Shown here piece by piece: positions 24,536-31,998 of a stretch of DNA of 64,000 bases. This DNA comes from JAHEEL01 sp963836085 (GTDB lineage: Bacteria; Actinomycetota; Acidimicrobiia; Spongiisociales; UBA5794): the NCBI GenBank assembly GCA_963836085.1, contig CAWIHT010000009.1:72587-136586 (forward strand), in the 5' to 3' direction. The position numbers and the translations under genes were made by a program. The stretch's first letter is position 1. Every line of letters begins with the position of its first letter. Below the pieces are notes generated by a model. That model was not told where the DNA came from. It saw nothing but the letters and a program-made list of their open reading frames with translations, and made no database searches.

Positions 24536-25993
24536 GTGCTGAACGAGCAGGAGATCGCCGAGATCATCGACAGGGTCCAGGGCAAGGTGAAGGCCGTTGA
24601 GGGCCGGAACCACACCGGACCAGCGCTCCGTGCCGCTGCAGAACGTGCCACGCTGTCGTCGAAGCTCGGCGATGGCGTCTACACGGGCATCGACGAAGCG
24701 GTCGGCGCAGCCAGGCGAGCATTCCTGACCTACCGCGGGATGGGTCTCGAGAAACGCAGAGTGATCGTCGACGCGATGCGGTCTGCGATGTTCGCTGAAG
24801 GCGAACGCCTCGCGTACCTTGCCCGCGAAGAGACGGGCCTCGGCCGTGCGGAGGACAAGGTGGTCAAGAACCGCCTTGTCACGGTTCGCACACCCGGCCC
24901 CGAAGACCTCGAGCCGCAGGCGGTGACTGGGGACTCGGGGATGATGGTCACGGAGTTCGCTCCGTACGGGGTGATCGGCTCGATCTCTCCGACGACCAAC
25001 CCAACGTCGACGATCATCAACAACTCGATCGCGATGATCTCCGCCGGGAACGCTGTGACGTTCAACGTCCATCCGAGTGCCAAGGACGTCTCGGTTGAGA
25101 ACATCCAAGTCCTGAACCGGGCAATCATCTCAGCCGGCGGACCGCCGGACCTCATCACCGCCATCGCAGAACCGACCCTGGACTCGGCGAAACGCCTGAT
25201 GGCCCATCCCGACGTCCCGGTACTCCTTGTCACGGGCGGCCCCGGCGTGGTGCGCGAGGCTTTGGCCATGCCGAAGAAGGCCATCACCGCCGGACCGGGC
25301 AATCCGCCGGCAGTCGTCGATCAGACTGCAGACGTCGACCAAGCGGGTCGCGACATCGTTCGTGGCGGGTCGTTCGACAACAACATCGTCTGCGTAGACG
25401 AGAAGACCACGATCGTCGTCGACAGCGTCGCCGATCGACTCGTGCAGGCGATGACGGCGCACGGCGCCTACCGACTCAAGGAGCACGAACTCAAGCGTCT
25501 CGAGCGGGTCATCTTCCGGGAGATGGGGCCACAGGGCAAACCCGGTGTCATCAACCCCGAATGGATCGGCAAGAACGCAAGCGTCATCCTCGCCGAGATC
25601 GGCGTCTCCGTCGACACCGACATTCGGATGCTCGTGGCTGAAGTCCCGGCGTGGCACAACCTGGTGTGGACCGAGCAGATGATGCCGGTGATGCCGGTCG
25701 TCCGTGTCAAGGACGTCGAAGCCGCCATCGACCTCGCGGTCCGGTCTGAGCACGGATTCCGACACACTGCGTCGATTCACTCGACCAACGTCGACACGAT
25801 CACCCGCATGGCACGGGAGATGAACTGCTCGATCATGGTTGCGAACGGACCCAACGTCTCCGGCCTCGGAGACGGGGGCGAGGGGTTCAGTTCGTTCTCG
25901 ATCGCCAGTCCGACCGGCGAGGGGCTCACCCGGCCTCGCACCTTCTCGCGGATACGGCGGGTCACCGTGGTCGGAGCGATGCGCATTGTCTGA
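24536..25993 (+). CDS. CoA-acylating aldehyde dehydrogenase (PduP/EutE-like) with encapsulation peptide
   Basis: The 485-residue enzyme starts with a helical extension (LNEQEIAEIIDRVQGKV, residues 2-18) of the kind that targets cargo to the shell. The catalytic body has the PduP/EutE signatures SPTTNPTSTIINN, TGGPGVVREA, AGPGNPPAVVD and the nucleophile Cys286 in GGSFDNNIVCVDEK. It should convert acetaldehyde released by DeoC to acetyl-CoA with NAD+ and CoA. The GTG start is eight bases after the BMC-P stop. A competing antisense frame of 317 codons is a shadow. Confidence 0.92.
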   Translation: MLNEQEIAEIIDRVQGKVKAVEGRNHTGPALRAAAERATLSSKLGDGVYTGIDEAVGAARRAFLTYRGMGLEKRRVIVDAMRSAMFAEGERLAYLAREETGLGRAEDKVVKNRLVTVRTPGPEDLEPQAVTGDSGMMVTEFAPYGVIGSISPTTNPTSTIINNSIAMISAGNAVTFNVHPSAKDVSVENIQVLNRAIISAGGPPDLITAIAEPTLDSAKRLMAHPDVPVLLVTGGPGVVREALAMPKKAITAGPGNPPAVVDQTADVDQAGRDIVRGGSFDNNIVCVDEKTTIVVDSVADRLVQAMTAHGAYRLKEHELKRLERVIFREMGPQGKPGVINPEWIGKNASVILAEIGVSVDTDIRMLVAEVPAWHNLVWTEQMMPVMPVVRVKDVEAAIDLAVRSEHGFRHTASIHSTNVDTITRMAREMNCSIMVANGPNVSGLGDGGEGFSSFSIASPTGEGLTRPRTFSRIRRVTVVGAMRIV

Positions 25994-26591
25994 TCCCGCC
26001 ATTGCCATTGTCGAGTTCGACTCGATCGCAGCCGGGATCTTCACCGGGGACGCGATGGTCAAGTCATCGCCGGTCGGCTCCATCTATGCAGGAACGGTCC
26101 ACCCCGGGCGCTACCTCGTGCTGGTGTCTGGAGACACCGCCAGCGTCGAAGTGGCGCTCGAGACCGGACGCGAGGCCGGTACCGGTTCGGTCATCGATTC
26201 CATCTTCCTCCCCGCCGTGCACCCCGACGTCGTGTCCGCGATCGTCTCGCTGGTCGAGGCTGCCGATTTCGACGGCGATGCCGCGGGGATTGTCGAGACG
26301 GACACCGTGGCCAGCGTCGTCGAGGCGGCAGATGCCGGTGTCAAGGCTGCGGCGGTCTCCCTCCCCGCGGTCCGTCTTGCGGATGGTCTCGGGGGGAAGG
26401 GATACGCCGTGTTCACCGGTCCGATCGCCGAAGTCGAGGCCGCCCTCGAAGCCGCGGTCGAACGTACATCACCCACCGGGCATCTCTTCCGGCACGTCAT
26501 CATCGCCCAGATTCACGTGGAGATGCGGCAGAACCTTGCCGCCGATCTCCGCTTCAACCAACGGCTCGCCAGGAAGACGGGGGACGGCTGA
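25986..26591 (+). CDS. BMC-T shell protein (single-layer tandem type)
   Basis: This 201-residue protein has two BMC domains: the first from AIAIVEFDSIAAGIFTGDAM to about residue 88, the second from AAGIVETDTVASVVEAADAG to about 190. It resembles non-stacking trimers and differs clearly from the other BMC-T at 23.2-23.8 kb. The start is TTG at 25986, overlapping the aldehyde dehydrogenase stop by eight bases with GGAG upstream. An ATG-initiated frame from 25839 lies inside the dehydrogenase gene. Confidence 0.88.
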   Translation: MSDPAIAIVEFDSIAAGIFTGDAMVKSSPVGSIYAGTVHPGRYLVLVSGDTASVEVALETGREAGTGSVIDSIFLPAVHPDVVSAIVSLVEAADFDGDAAGIVETDTVASVVEAADAGVKAAAVSLPAVRLADGLGGKGYAVFTGPIAEVEAALEAAVERTSPTGHLFRHVIIAQIHVEMRQNLAADLRFNQRLARKTGDG

Positions 26592-26857
26592 TGCAGTTGG
26601 GTCGCGTCACGGGGACGGTCGTTGCCACGATCAAGACCGAGGGCCTCGAGGGGATCAAGTTCCTGGTTGTGCAACCGCTGGACAAGCATCAGGAACCGGT
26701 CGGCAAGCCGTTGATCGCCGCCGATGCGGTCTACATGGCAGGTCCGGGAGAACTCGTGTACTTCGTGGCTTCCCGCGAGGCAGCCGAGGCTCTCGAACCG
26801 AGATTCGTACCGGTCGACCATGCCATCGTCGGCATCGTGGATCAGGTGTCGGCATGA
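26591..26857 (+). CDS. BMC-P pentameric shell protein (EutN/CcmL family), copy 2
   Basis: The 88-residue protein begins MQLGRVTGTVVATIKTEGLEG and has FLVVQPL, the AADAVYMAGPGELVYF turn and VDHAIVGIVDQV. The start codon overlaps the BMC-T stop (TGATG). It lacks the SSARQ segment of copies 1 and 3, having SREAAEA instead, so the three pentamers are not equivalent. Confidence 0.92.
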   Translation: MQLGRVTGTVVATIKTEGLEGIKFLVVQPLDKHQEPVGKPLIAADAVYMAGPGELVYFVASREAAEALEPRFVPVDHAIVGIVDQVSA

Positions 26858-27123
26858 AAATCGGCCTCGTCTCCGGGAACGTCGTGTCGACGATCAACCA
26901 TCCGTTCTTCGATAGCCAGCGCTTGATGATCTGTGACCTCATCGGTCCGGATGGCGAACCCGTCGGTGGCTACACAATCGCGGTCGACACTGTCGACGCC
27001 GGTGTCGGCGACACGGTTCTGATCATCGACGAGGGCACGTCGGCTCGTCAGATGTTCGGCCTGACGACCGGCCCGGTTCGGGCCGTCATCGCAGGCATCA
27101 TCGACACGATCGACATGGCGTGA
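26854..27123 (+). CDS. BMC-P pentameric shell protein (EutN/CcmL family), copy 3
   Basis: The 89-residue protein begins MKIGLVSGNVVSTINHPFFD and has VDTVDAGVGDTVLIIDEGTSARQ and AVIAGIIDTIDMA, all EutN/CcmL features. It overlaps copy 2 by four bases (ATGA) and ends the operon. A longer frame from 26002 is out of register with the real shell genes upstream and is not used. Confidence 0.93.
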   Translation: MKIGLVSGNVVSTINHPFFDSQRLMICDLIGPDGEPVGGYTIAVDTVDAGVGDTVLIIDEGTSARQMFGLTTGPVRAVIAGIIDTIDMA

Positions 27124-27149
27124 TCCCGCAGATATCGGGGTCCCGGGTC

Positions 27150-27155
27150 TAGCCT
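27150..27155 (+). promoter_or_regulatory. -10 box for leaderless lipoprotein mRNA
   Basis: TAGCCT ends seven bases before the GTG at 27163 and there is no ribosome binding site, so this gene is probably transcribed separately from the BMC operon. Confidence 0.45.
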
Positions 27156-27162
27156 CCGCGCC

Positions 27163-27528
27163 GTGCTGTACAGACTTGTTGCCATCGCCGTTGTGCTCGT
27201 CCTCGCTCTCTCCGCGTGCGGTGGGAGCCAACCGGAGACGTGCGAGGACGTCGCTGATGTGACGATCGAATTGATGCAGGATCTCATCGACAACGTCGAG
27301 CGGGAAGTCGGCGACATGTCGGTCGAGGAGTTGATCGAGACGCAAGGGGAGCTTCCCTCAGTCGATGAGTTCCAAGAAGACGCGGCGAAGATCGATGAGC
27401 GGGCCATCGAGTTGGGCTGCACCCAGACGGAGATCCAGGAGAGTGTGGTCACGCAAGCCGGCCGCCTCGAGGCCTCGACCCCGATTGGCCAGTTCATCAT
27501 CGAAGCGATCCGTACAGGCGGGTTGTAG
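27163..27528 (+). CDS. Small lipoprotein of unknown function
   Basis: The 121-residue product has a lipoprotein signal peptide (LYRLVAIAVVLVLALSACGG, lipobox LSAC, Cys near residue 19). The mature part is acidic and helical with two further cysteines (ETCEDV and LGCTQTE). No family was recognised. It lies directly after the BMC operon but has its own promoter-like box. Confidence 0.7.
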   Translation: MLYRLVAIAVVLVLALSACGGSQPETCEDVADVTIELMQDLIDNVEREVGDMSVEELIETQGELPSVDEFQEDAAKIDERAIELGCTQTEIQESVVTQAGRLEASTPIGQFIIEAIRTGGL

Positions 27529-27538
27529 GTCGCCGGTT

Positions 27539-27564
27539 CCTGGACAACCCCGGTTGTGTCCAGG
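27539..27564 (+). terminator. Possible terminator hairpin after the small lipoprotein gene
   Basis: CCTGGACA and TGTCCAGG form an 8-bp stem around a short inner loop that can pair further. No T tract follows. Confidence 0.4.
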
Positions 27565-27606
27565 CCGCGTCGGGGAATTGCACATCGGATCCGCGAGACT
27601 GGGTCC

Positions 27607-28251
27607 GTGAAGAAGACGATTGCCTACGACGGCGGAACGGTCACCGGCATCACCTCCGGCATGCCCGGCGATGTCGGTGTGCTGCTCGCTCACGGTGCCG
27701 GCGCCGGACAGGACCATCCGTGGATGGTCGCCGTGCGCGAGGGCCTTGCATCACGCGGACTGTTCGTGATGTCGTTCGACTATCGATACACCGAGGCGGG
27801 CAGACGAGCACCCGATCGTCTCCCGACGCTGCTGACGGTTCATCGAGCGGCGGCGGATGCACTGGCGGAGGAGTGTGACCGCGTCGTGATCGCTGGCAAG
27901 TCGATGGGTGGGCGTGTGGGTTCTCATCTCGTCGGTGACGAGGGATGGCCCGCTGCAGCAGTGGTCTACTTCGGATATCCGCTCGTGCCGATGGGCACGG
28001 GTGACCCTCGCCCGACGGAGCACCTCGAAGCGATTGAGGTTCCGCAGTTGTTCTTTGCCGGGACCCGTGATCGTCTGTCCCCGCCGGAGCTCATCGGCCC
28101 GATCGCCGAGCGTGTCCCCGACGGGACGTTCGTGATCGTCGATGATGGAGATCACTCGTTCAAGATGCTCAAGCGGAGCCCGCGAACCACGGAGGAAGCC
28201 CTCGGCGCGGTGATCGGAGCGACAGCCGGTTGGATCGCCGCCCGCGTGTGA
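27607..28251 (+). CDS. Alpha/beta hydrolase, KANL3/Tex30-like
   Basis: The 214-residue protein has the fold's markers: AHGAGAGQDHPWM (oxyanion region), the nucleophile elbow GKSMGGR with Ser99, a GTRDRLSP acid turn and DDGDHSFK with the probable catalytic His. Family members are small esterase-like hydrolases with unknown substrates. The GTG at 27607 is used because a GAGACT box ends six bases earlier; the frame open from 27556 would include the non-coding hairpin. Confidence 0.8.
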   Translation: MKKTIAYDGGTVTGITSGMPGDVGVLLAHGAGAGQDHPWMVAVREGLASRGLFVMSFDYRYTEAGRRAPDRLPTLLTVHRAAADALAEECDRVVIAGKSMGGRVGSHLVGDEGWPAAAVVYFGYPLVPMGTGDPRPTEHLEAIEVPQLFFAGTRDRLSPPELIGPIAERVPDGTFVIVDDGDHSFKMLKRSPRTTEEALGAVIGATAGWIAARV

Positions 28252-28309
28252 TCGCGTCCCGCGGGCCGTCGGCGTCATATGGGATGCCGAGAGCCCTGAG
28301 TTCGCAGCG

Positions 28310-29200
28310 CTAGCGTTTGGGGGGGACGTAGCGACCGGAGCGGATGCGGCCCTTCCGGGCCTCCAGGACCCAGACCGAGCCCTTTTTCCACTCCATCGGA
28401 CCGTCGAGTTCGACGCCATCCTTCTCGAGTTGATGAATCGCCGGCCCGATGACCTCGCCGTGCGTGACGACGACCGCGGACTCGCCCTGCAACTGTCGGA
28501 TGAGCTTCAACACGCTGTCCGTGCTTCCCCCGACGCGAAGGCAGCGATCGAGGATGGCCGGCATTCGGATGGCGTTCACGAGCGGCTTGGCGGTCTGGAC
28601 GCAGCGCTGAGCATCGGAGGTCAGGATCCGGGTGACTGGATGGGCCTTGAACCGGACAGCGAGGTCGATGGCCTGCTTCCGCCCTCGCGTATCCAGCGGG
28701 CGTTTGCGGTCCTTGTCCTTCCACTGTGCCTTCGAACCAGCGTGAGCATGGCGAACGACGTAGATCTTCGAGAATGTCGGTTCGTCCGTGAGTCGGTTTG
28801 CACGCTCCAACACCATGCGGTCGTTCGTGTATTGCAGCCGCTTGTTCGCCTTCCGAAGGGTCAGCCACGCGACCTCATCGACCTCACGGTTCGGCCGAAA
28901 CCGCCCACCGACCATTTCCATGTGCCACCAACGCACGACCTTGCGATTGCCTGCATCGGTCTCGTAGCCGACCGAACCGACCTCGATCGGTCGGTTCCCC
29001 TGGATTCCGGTCTCCTCGCGGACCTCGCGCAATGCGGCTTCGAGGAACCCTTCACGGCGATTGAGTTTTCCTTTCGGCAGCGACCAGTCGTCGTACCGCG
29101 GTCGATGCACGAGGAGAAACTCTCGGTCTCCGTCGTCGTTGGTGCGATGCAGGACGCCGCCGGCGGCCATGATCGAAGCGCGGAATCGTTGAGGGCTCAT
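28310..29200 (-). CDS. Nudix hydrolase fused to histidine phosphatase (MutT1-like)
   Basis: The 296-residue protein has an N-terminal Nudix domain with a complete box (G-KLNRR-E, then REVREETGI, residues ~43-65) and a C-terminal histidine-phosphatase domain starting VVRHAHAG. In mycobacterial MutT1 this pairing hydrolyses 8-oxo-dGTP and related di- or polyphosphates. It overlaps ppk by four bases, the same partner as in mycobacteria, which suggests a link between polyphosphate or nucleotide pools and sanitation. Confidence 0.9.
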   Translation of the reverse strand: MSPQRFRASIMAAGGVLHRTNDDGDREFLLVHRPRYDDWSLPKGKLNRREGFLEAALREVREETGIQGNRPIEVGSVGYETDAGNRKVVRWWHMEMVGGRFRPNREVDEVAWLTLRKANKRLQYTNDRMVLERANRLTDEPTFSKIYVVRHAHAGSKAQWKDKDRKRPLDTRGRKQAIDLAVRFKAHPVTRILTSDAQRCVQTAKPLVNAIRMPAILDRCLRVGGSTDSVLKLIRQLQGESAVVVTHGEVIGPAIHQLEKDGVELDGPMEWKKGSVWVLEARKGRIRSGRYVPPKR

Positions 29201-31290
29201 GACGGGTACGGGACATCGCCCCGTGCTCGCGCCGTCGCAAGATCAAGGAGTCGTTGGTGGGTGTCGATTCCCTGTTCCGGCGCAACCTTGGTCCAGGTGC
29301 CATCCGGGTGTGCCTCCCATGCGAGCACATCATCGGAGAGCGCCACCTCGAGGATCTCCTCGAGGCGCACCTTCAAGCGAGGATCGGTGACCGGGACGAG
29401 CGCCTCGACGCGGTTGTTCAGGTTGCGCTGCATCATGTCTGCCGAACCGATGTAGTAGACGGCGTCGGATCCTGGCTTGCCGAAGCGGTAGATCCGGGAG
29501 TGCTCGAGGAATCGGCCCACGATCGACCGCAGGGTGATCGTCTCGGAGAGACCGGGAACGCCCGGACGGACGGAGCAGTTTCCCCGGACGATCAGTTCGA
29601 TACGGCACCCCGCCGCGGACGCCGCGTACAACTCGTCGATGACCTCGGTGTCCACGATGTGATTCGACTTCAGGAGAATGCGTCCCTCGGGACCGAGAGC
29701 GGCCTGTTCCCTGATCCGTTTGATAATCGTCGGACGAAGGAAGTCCGGAGCCACCACGAGCTTCCGGTACGTGGCCGGTCGCGCGTAGCCGGTGAGGTGG
29801 TTGAACAACTCGGAGAGGTCGGCGCCGATGTCCTCATCGGCCGTGTACAACCCGAGGTCCTCGTAGATCCGGGCAGTATTCGGGTTGAAGTTGCCGGTAC
29901 CGACGTGTGAGTAGCGGCGGATGCCGTCCTTCTCGCGTCGTACGACGAGCAGGGTCTTGGTGTGCGTCTTCAGGCCCTGAACGCCGTATACGACGTGCAC
30001 GCCTGCGGATTCGAGCATCTTCGCCCAGTTGATGTTCGCCGCTTCGTCGAAACGGGCCTTCAGTTCGACCAGCACGACAACCTGCTTGTTCGCCTCGGCA
30101 GCCTCGATGAGCGTTCGCACGACGGCCTCTTCGCCGCCGATCGCCGGGTCGTCCGGTATCGACGTGCGATAGAGCGTCTGCTTGATCGCGAGCACATCCG
30201 GGTCGGCTGCCGCCTGGGCGAGGAACGCACCGGTCGATGTGGCGAATGACTCATAGGGGTAGTGGACCAGGATGTCGCCCTTGCTGAGTTCGGCGAACCA
30301 ATCCAGGGTCTGACCGCTGCGTTCGGCGAGGCGTGGCTGCGTCGTCGGTGGCGACACGGGATCCTTCAGTTCGGGTCGGTCGAGGCCGTAGACGCTCCAC
30401 AGTCCGACAAGGCCGAGGGGAGCGTGACGCACGTAGACCTCGTCTCGAGTCAACTGCAGGCCGTGGAGGAGGAGTTCGAGGACATTGTCCGGGATACCGG
30501 ACTCGACTTCGAGGCGTACGGCCTGCGCTGCACGTTGGCGATACCTCAGCACGCTCTCGATCGCCCGGAGCAGGTCGTCGGCTTCTTCCTCCTCGACGGC
30601 GAGATCGGCGCTGCGGGTTACGCGGAACGTGGACGATCCGATGACGTCGAGTCCCCCGAACAACCGCCCGAGGTGGTGGCTCACGATCTGTTCGATGGGT
30701 ACGAAACGCTGCCCATCGTCGAGGCGAATGAGTCGAGGCACGTTCTGCGGGATCTTCACCCTCGCGAACCGCCGACTCTTCGTGTCCGGGTCCTTCAGGA
30801 GGACCGCCAGGTTCAGGGACAAGTCGGAGATGAACGGGAACGGATGCGACGGATCGACGGCGAGCGGCGTCAGAACCGGGAAGATCGACTCCTCGAATAC
30901 TGCGTCGAGCGCCGCCCGGTCGTGGTCGACCAATTCGTCGTAGTTGACGATCTCGATCCCTTCGGCGGCGAGGGCCGGACGAACGTCCTCGTTGAAAAGG
31001 CGATCGATGCTGTCGTTGAGGGCGGTGACCCGCTCGTGGATCGCATGCAACTGCTGGCGCGGCGTCAAACCATCGGGACCGGACTTCGTGACGCCGCTCT
31101 CGGCCTGTTCGAGCAAGCCGGCAACGCGTACCTGGTGGAATTCGTCCAGGTTCGAGGAGACGATGGCGATGAACTTGACCCGTTCGAGGAGCGGTCGGTT
31201 CTGCGCCTCCGCCAACGCGAAGACGCGTTCCTGGAATGCGAGCAGGGACAGTTCCCGGTTGACGTACGGAGTGTTGTTGGTCGGGTCCAT
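29197..31290 (-). CDS. ppk1: Polyphosphate kinase 1 (RNA degradosome polyphosphate kinase)
   Basis: The 697-residue enzyme makes polyphosphate from ATP. The start MDPTNNTPYVNRELSLLAF is the family N-terminal motif. The catalytic domain has the His-containing SHVGTGNFNPNTARIYEDLG and RNCSVRPGVPGLSE with FLEHSRIYRFG. I choose the ATG at 31290; the frame open to 31482 overlaps the 3' end of rpiB. A minus-strand TATGAT lies 27 bases upstream of this ATG. Confidence 0.93.
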   Translation of the reverse strand: MDPTNNTPYVNRELSLLAFQERVFALAEAQNRPLLERVKFIAIVSSNLDEFHQVRVAGLLEQAESGVTKSGPDGLTPRQQLHAIHERVTALNDSIDRLFNEDVRPALAAEGIEIVNYDELVDHDRAALDAVFEESIFPVLTPLAVDPSHPFPFISDLSLNLAVLLKDPDTKSRRFARVKIPQNVPRLIRLDDGQRFVPIEQIVSHHLGRLFGGLDVIGSSTFRVTRSADLAVEEEEADDLLRAIESVLRYRQRAAQAVRLEVESGIPDNVLELLLHGLQLTRDEVYVRHAPLGLVGLWSVYGLDRPELKDPVSPPTTQPRLAERSGQTLDWFAELSKGDILVHYPYESFATSTGAFLAQAAADPDVLAIKQTLYRTSIPDDPAIGGEEAVVRTLIEAAEANKQVVVLVELKARFDEAANINWAKMLESAGVHVVYGVQGLKTHTKTLLVVRREKDGIRRYSHVGTGNFNPNTARIYEDLGLYTADEDIGADLSELFNHLTGYARPATYRKLVVAPDFLRPTIIKRIREQAALGPEGRILLKSNHIVDTEVIDELYAASAAGCRIELIVRGNCSVRPGVPGLSETITLRSIVGRFLEHSRIYRFGKPGSDAVYYIGSADMMQRNLNNRVEALVPVTDPRLKVRLEEILEVALSDDVLAWEAHPDGTWTKVAPEQGIDTHQRLLDLATARARGDVPYPS

Positions 31291-31317
31291 GGGCCTTGCA
31301 GGTGGGGGACGCCGTGC

Positions 31318-31323
31318 ATCATA
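31318..31323 (-). promoter_or_regulatory. Probable -10 box of ppk1
   Basis: TATGAT on the minus strand lies 27 bases before the ppk1 ATG, the spacing seen for other leadered genes in this window. Confidence 0.4.
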
Positions 31324-31363
31324 CCGACGGACGCGAGGTGACGAACGAGCCGATCCGCCTGTC

Positions 31364-31813
31364 CTAGGCCCAGGATTCTTCGAGTTCGTCGATCTTCGCG
31401 ACTCGCCGGAGATGGCGCTCCTCACCGGAGAACTCCGCTCCCAGGAACGCTTGGACGATCTCCCATGCGGGCTCTGGACCAATGACGCGGCCGCCGAGCG
31501 CGATGACGTTCATCCCGTCGTGCTCGACGCCTTGATGAGCGGTGTAGACGTCGTGGATGATGGCCGCGCGGATGCCGCGAATCTTCCCTGCCGCGATCGA
31601 CGCACCCGCACCCGATCCGCAGAGCACCACACCCCGGTCGGCCTCTCCCAAAGCGACCGCACGCGCCGCCGGCCCCACGTAGTCGGGGAAGTCCACCGCG
31701 TCCTCGGAATCCGTCCCGAAGTCGAGTACCTCGTACCCGGCCGCAACAAGCCGCCCCTTGAGGTCCTCCTTGAGGGCAAACCCACCATGATCAGTTCCCA
31801 TAGCGACGCGCAT
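31364..31813 (-). CDS. rpiB: Ribose-5-phosphate isomerase B, canonical copy
   Basis: The 149-residue protein is a standard RpiB: MGTDHGGFALKEDLKG at the start, DFPDYVGPAARAV and the catalytic Cys65 in VVLCGSGAGASIA. It interconverts ribose-5-phosphate and ribulose-5-phosphate in the pentose phosphate pathway. Unlike the BMC copy it has no N-terminal extension and keeps the Cys. AAGGAG lies five bases before the ATG, with a TACGCT -10-like box about 25 bases upstream. Confidence 0.93.
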   Translation of the reverse strand: MRVAMGTDHGGFALKEDLKGRLVAAGYEVLDFGTDSEDAVDFPDYVGPAARAVALGEADRGVVLCGSGAGASIAAGKIRGIRAAIIHDVYTAHQGVEHDGMNVIALGGRVIGPEPAWEIVQAFLGAEFSGEERHLRRVAKIDELEESWA

Positions 31814-31916
31814 GTGTGCTCCTTGTGTGCCACAGGCGAGCGTAGCGATGACGGAGTAGCGGAGGGGGACCTGTCGACAGTGCGTGGCCGTACATGTGAC
31901 CCGGGGAACGCGTCCA

Positions 31917-31951
31917 CTCAGCTACCCAGCTACTCAGCTACTCGGCTACCC
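31917..31951. repeat. Intergenic micro-repeat patch
   Basis: Four to five degenerate copies of an octamer like CAGCTACT/GCTACTCA run through this 185-base gap between rpiB and murA. It belongs to the same family as 14381-14398. Confidence 0.65.
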
Positions 31952-31985
31952 ACCCGAAGACCCCCGCGGTTTCGTGCACGTTCCC

Positions 31986-31991
31986 TAGGCT
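31986..31991 (+). promoter_or_regulatory. -10 box for leaderless murA mRNA
   Basis: TAGGCT ends seven bases before the murA ATG at 31999. No ribosome binding site is present. Confidence 0.5.
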
Positions 31992-31998
31992 TTCGCTC

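Noticed and set aside
25130..26083. 317-codon minus-strand frame over the aldehyde dehydrogenase
   Set aside because: No domain is visible and the plus strand encodes complete catalytic motifs of the dehydrogenase.
21750..27123. Pdu, Eut or glycyl-radical type microcompartment
   Set aside because: None of the signature enzymes (diol dehydratase, ethanolamine ammonia-lyase, glycyl-radical enzyme) or their reactivases is present; DeoC is the only signature enzyme.
28252..28309. Terminator between convergent hydrolase and MutT1-like genes
   Set aside because: Only an imperfect GGC/GCC hairpin can be drawn and there is no T tract, so support is too weak.
31917..31951. CRISPR array or attachment site
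   Set aside because: Units are 7-8 bases with no spacers, no cas genes and no integrase nearby; they belong to the micro-repeat family.
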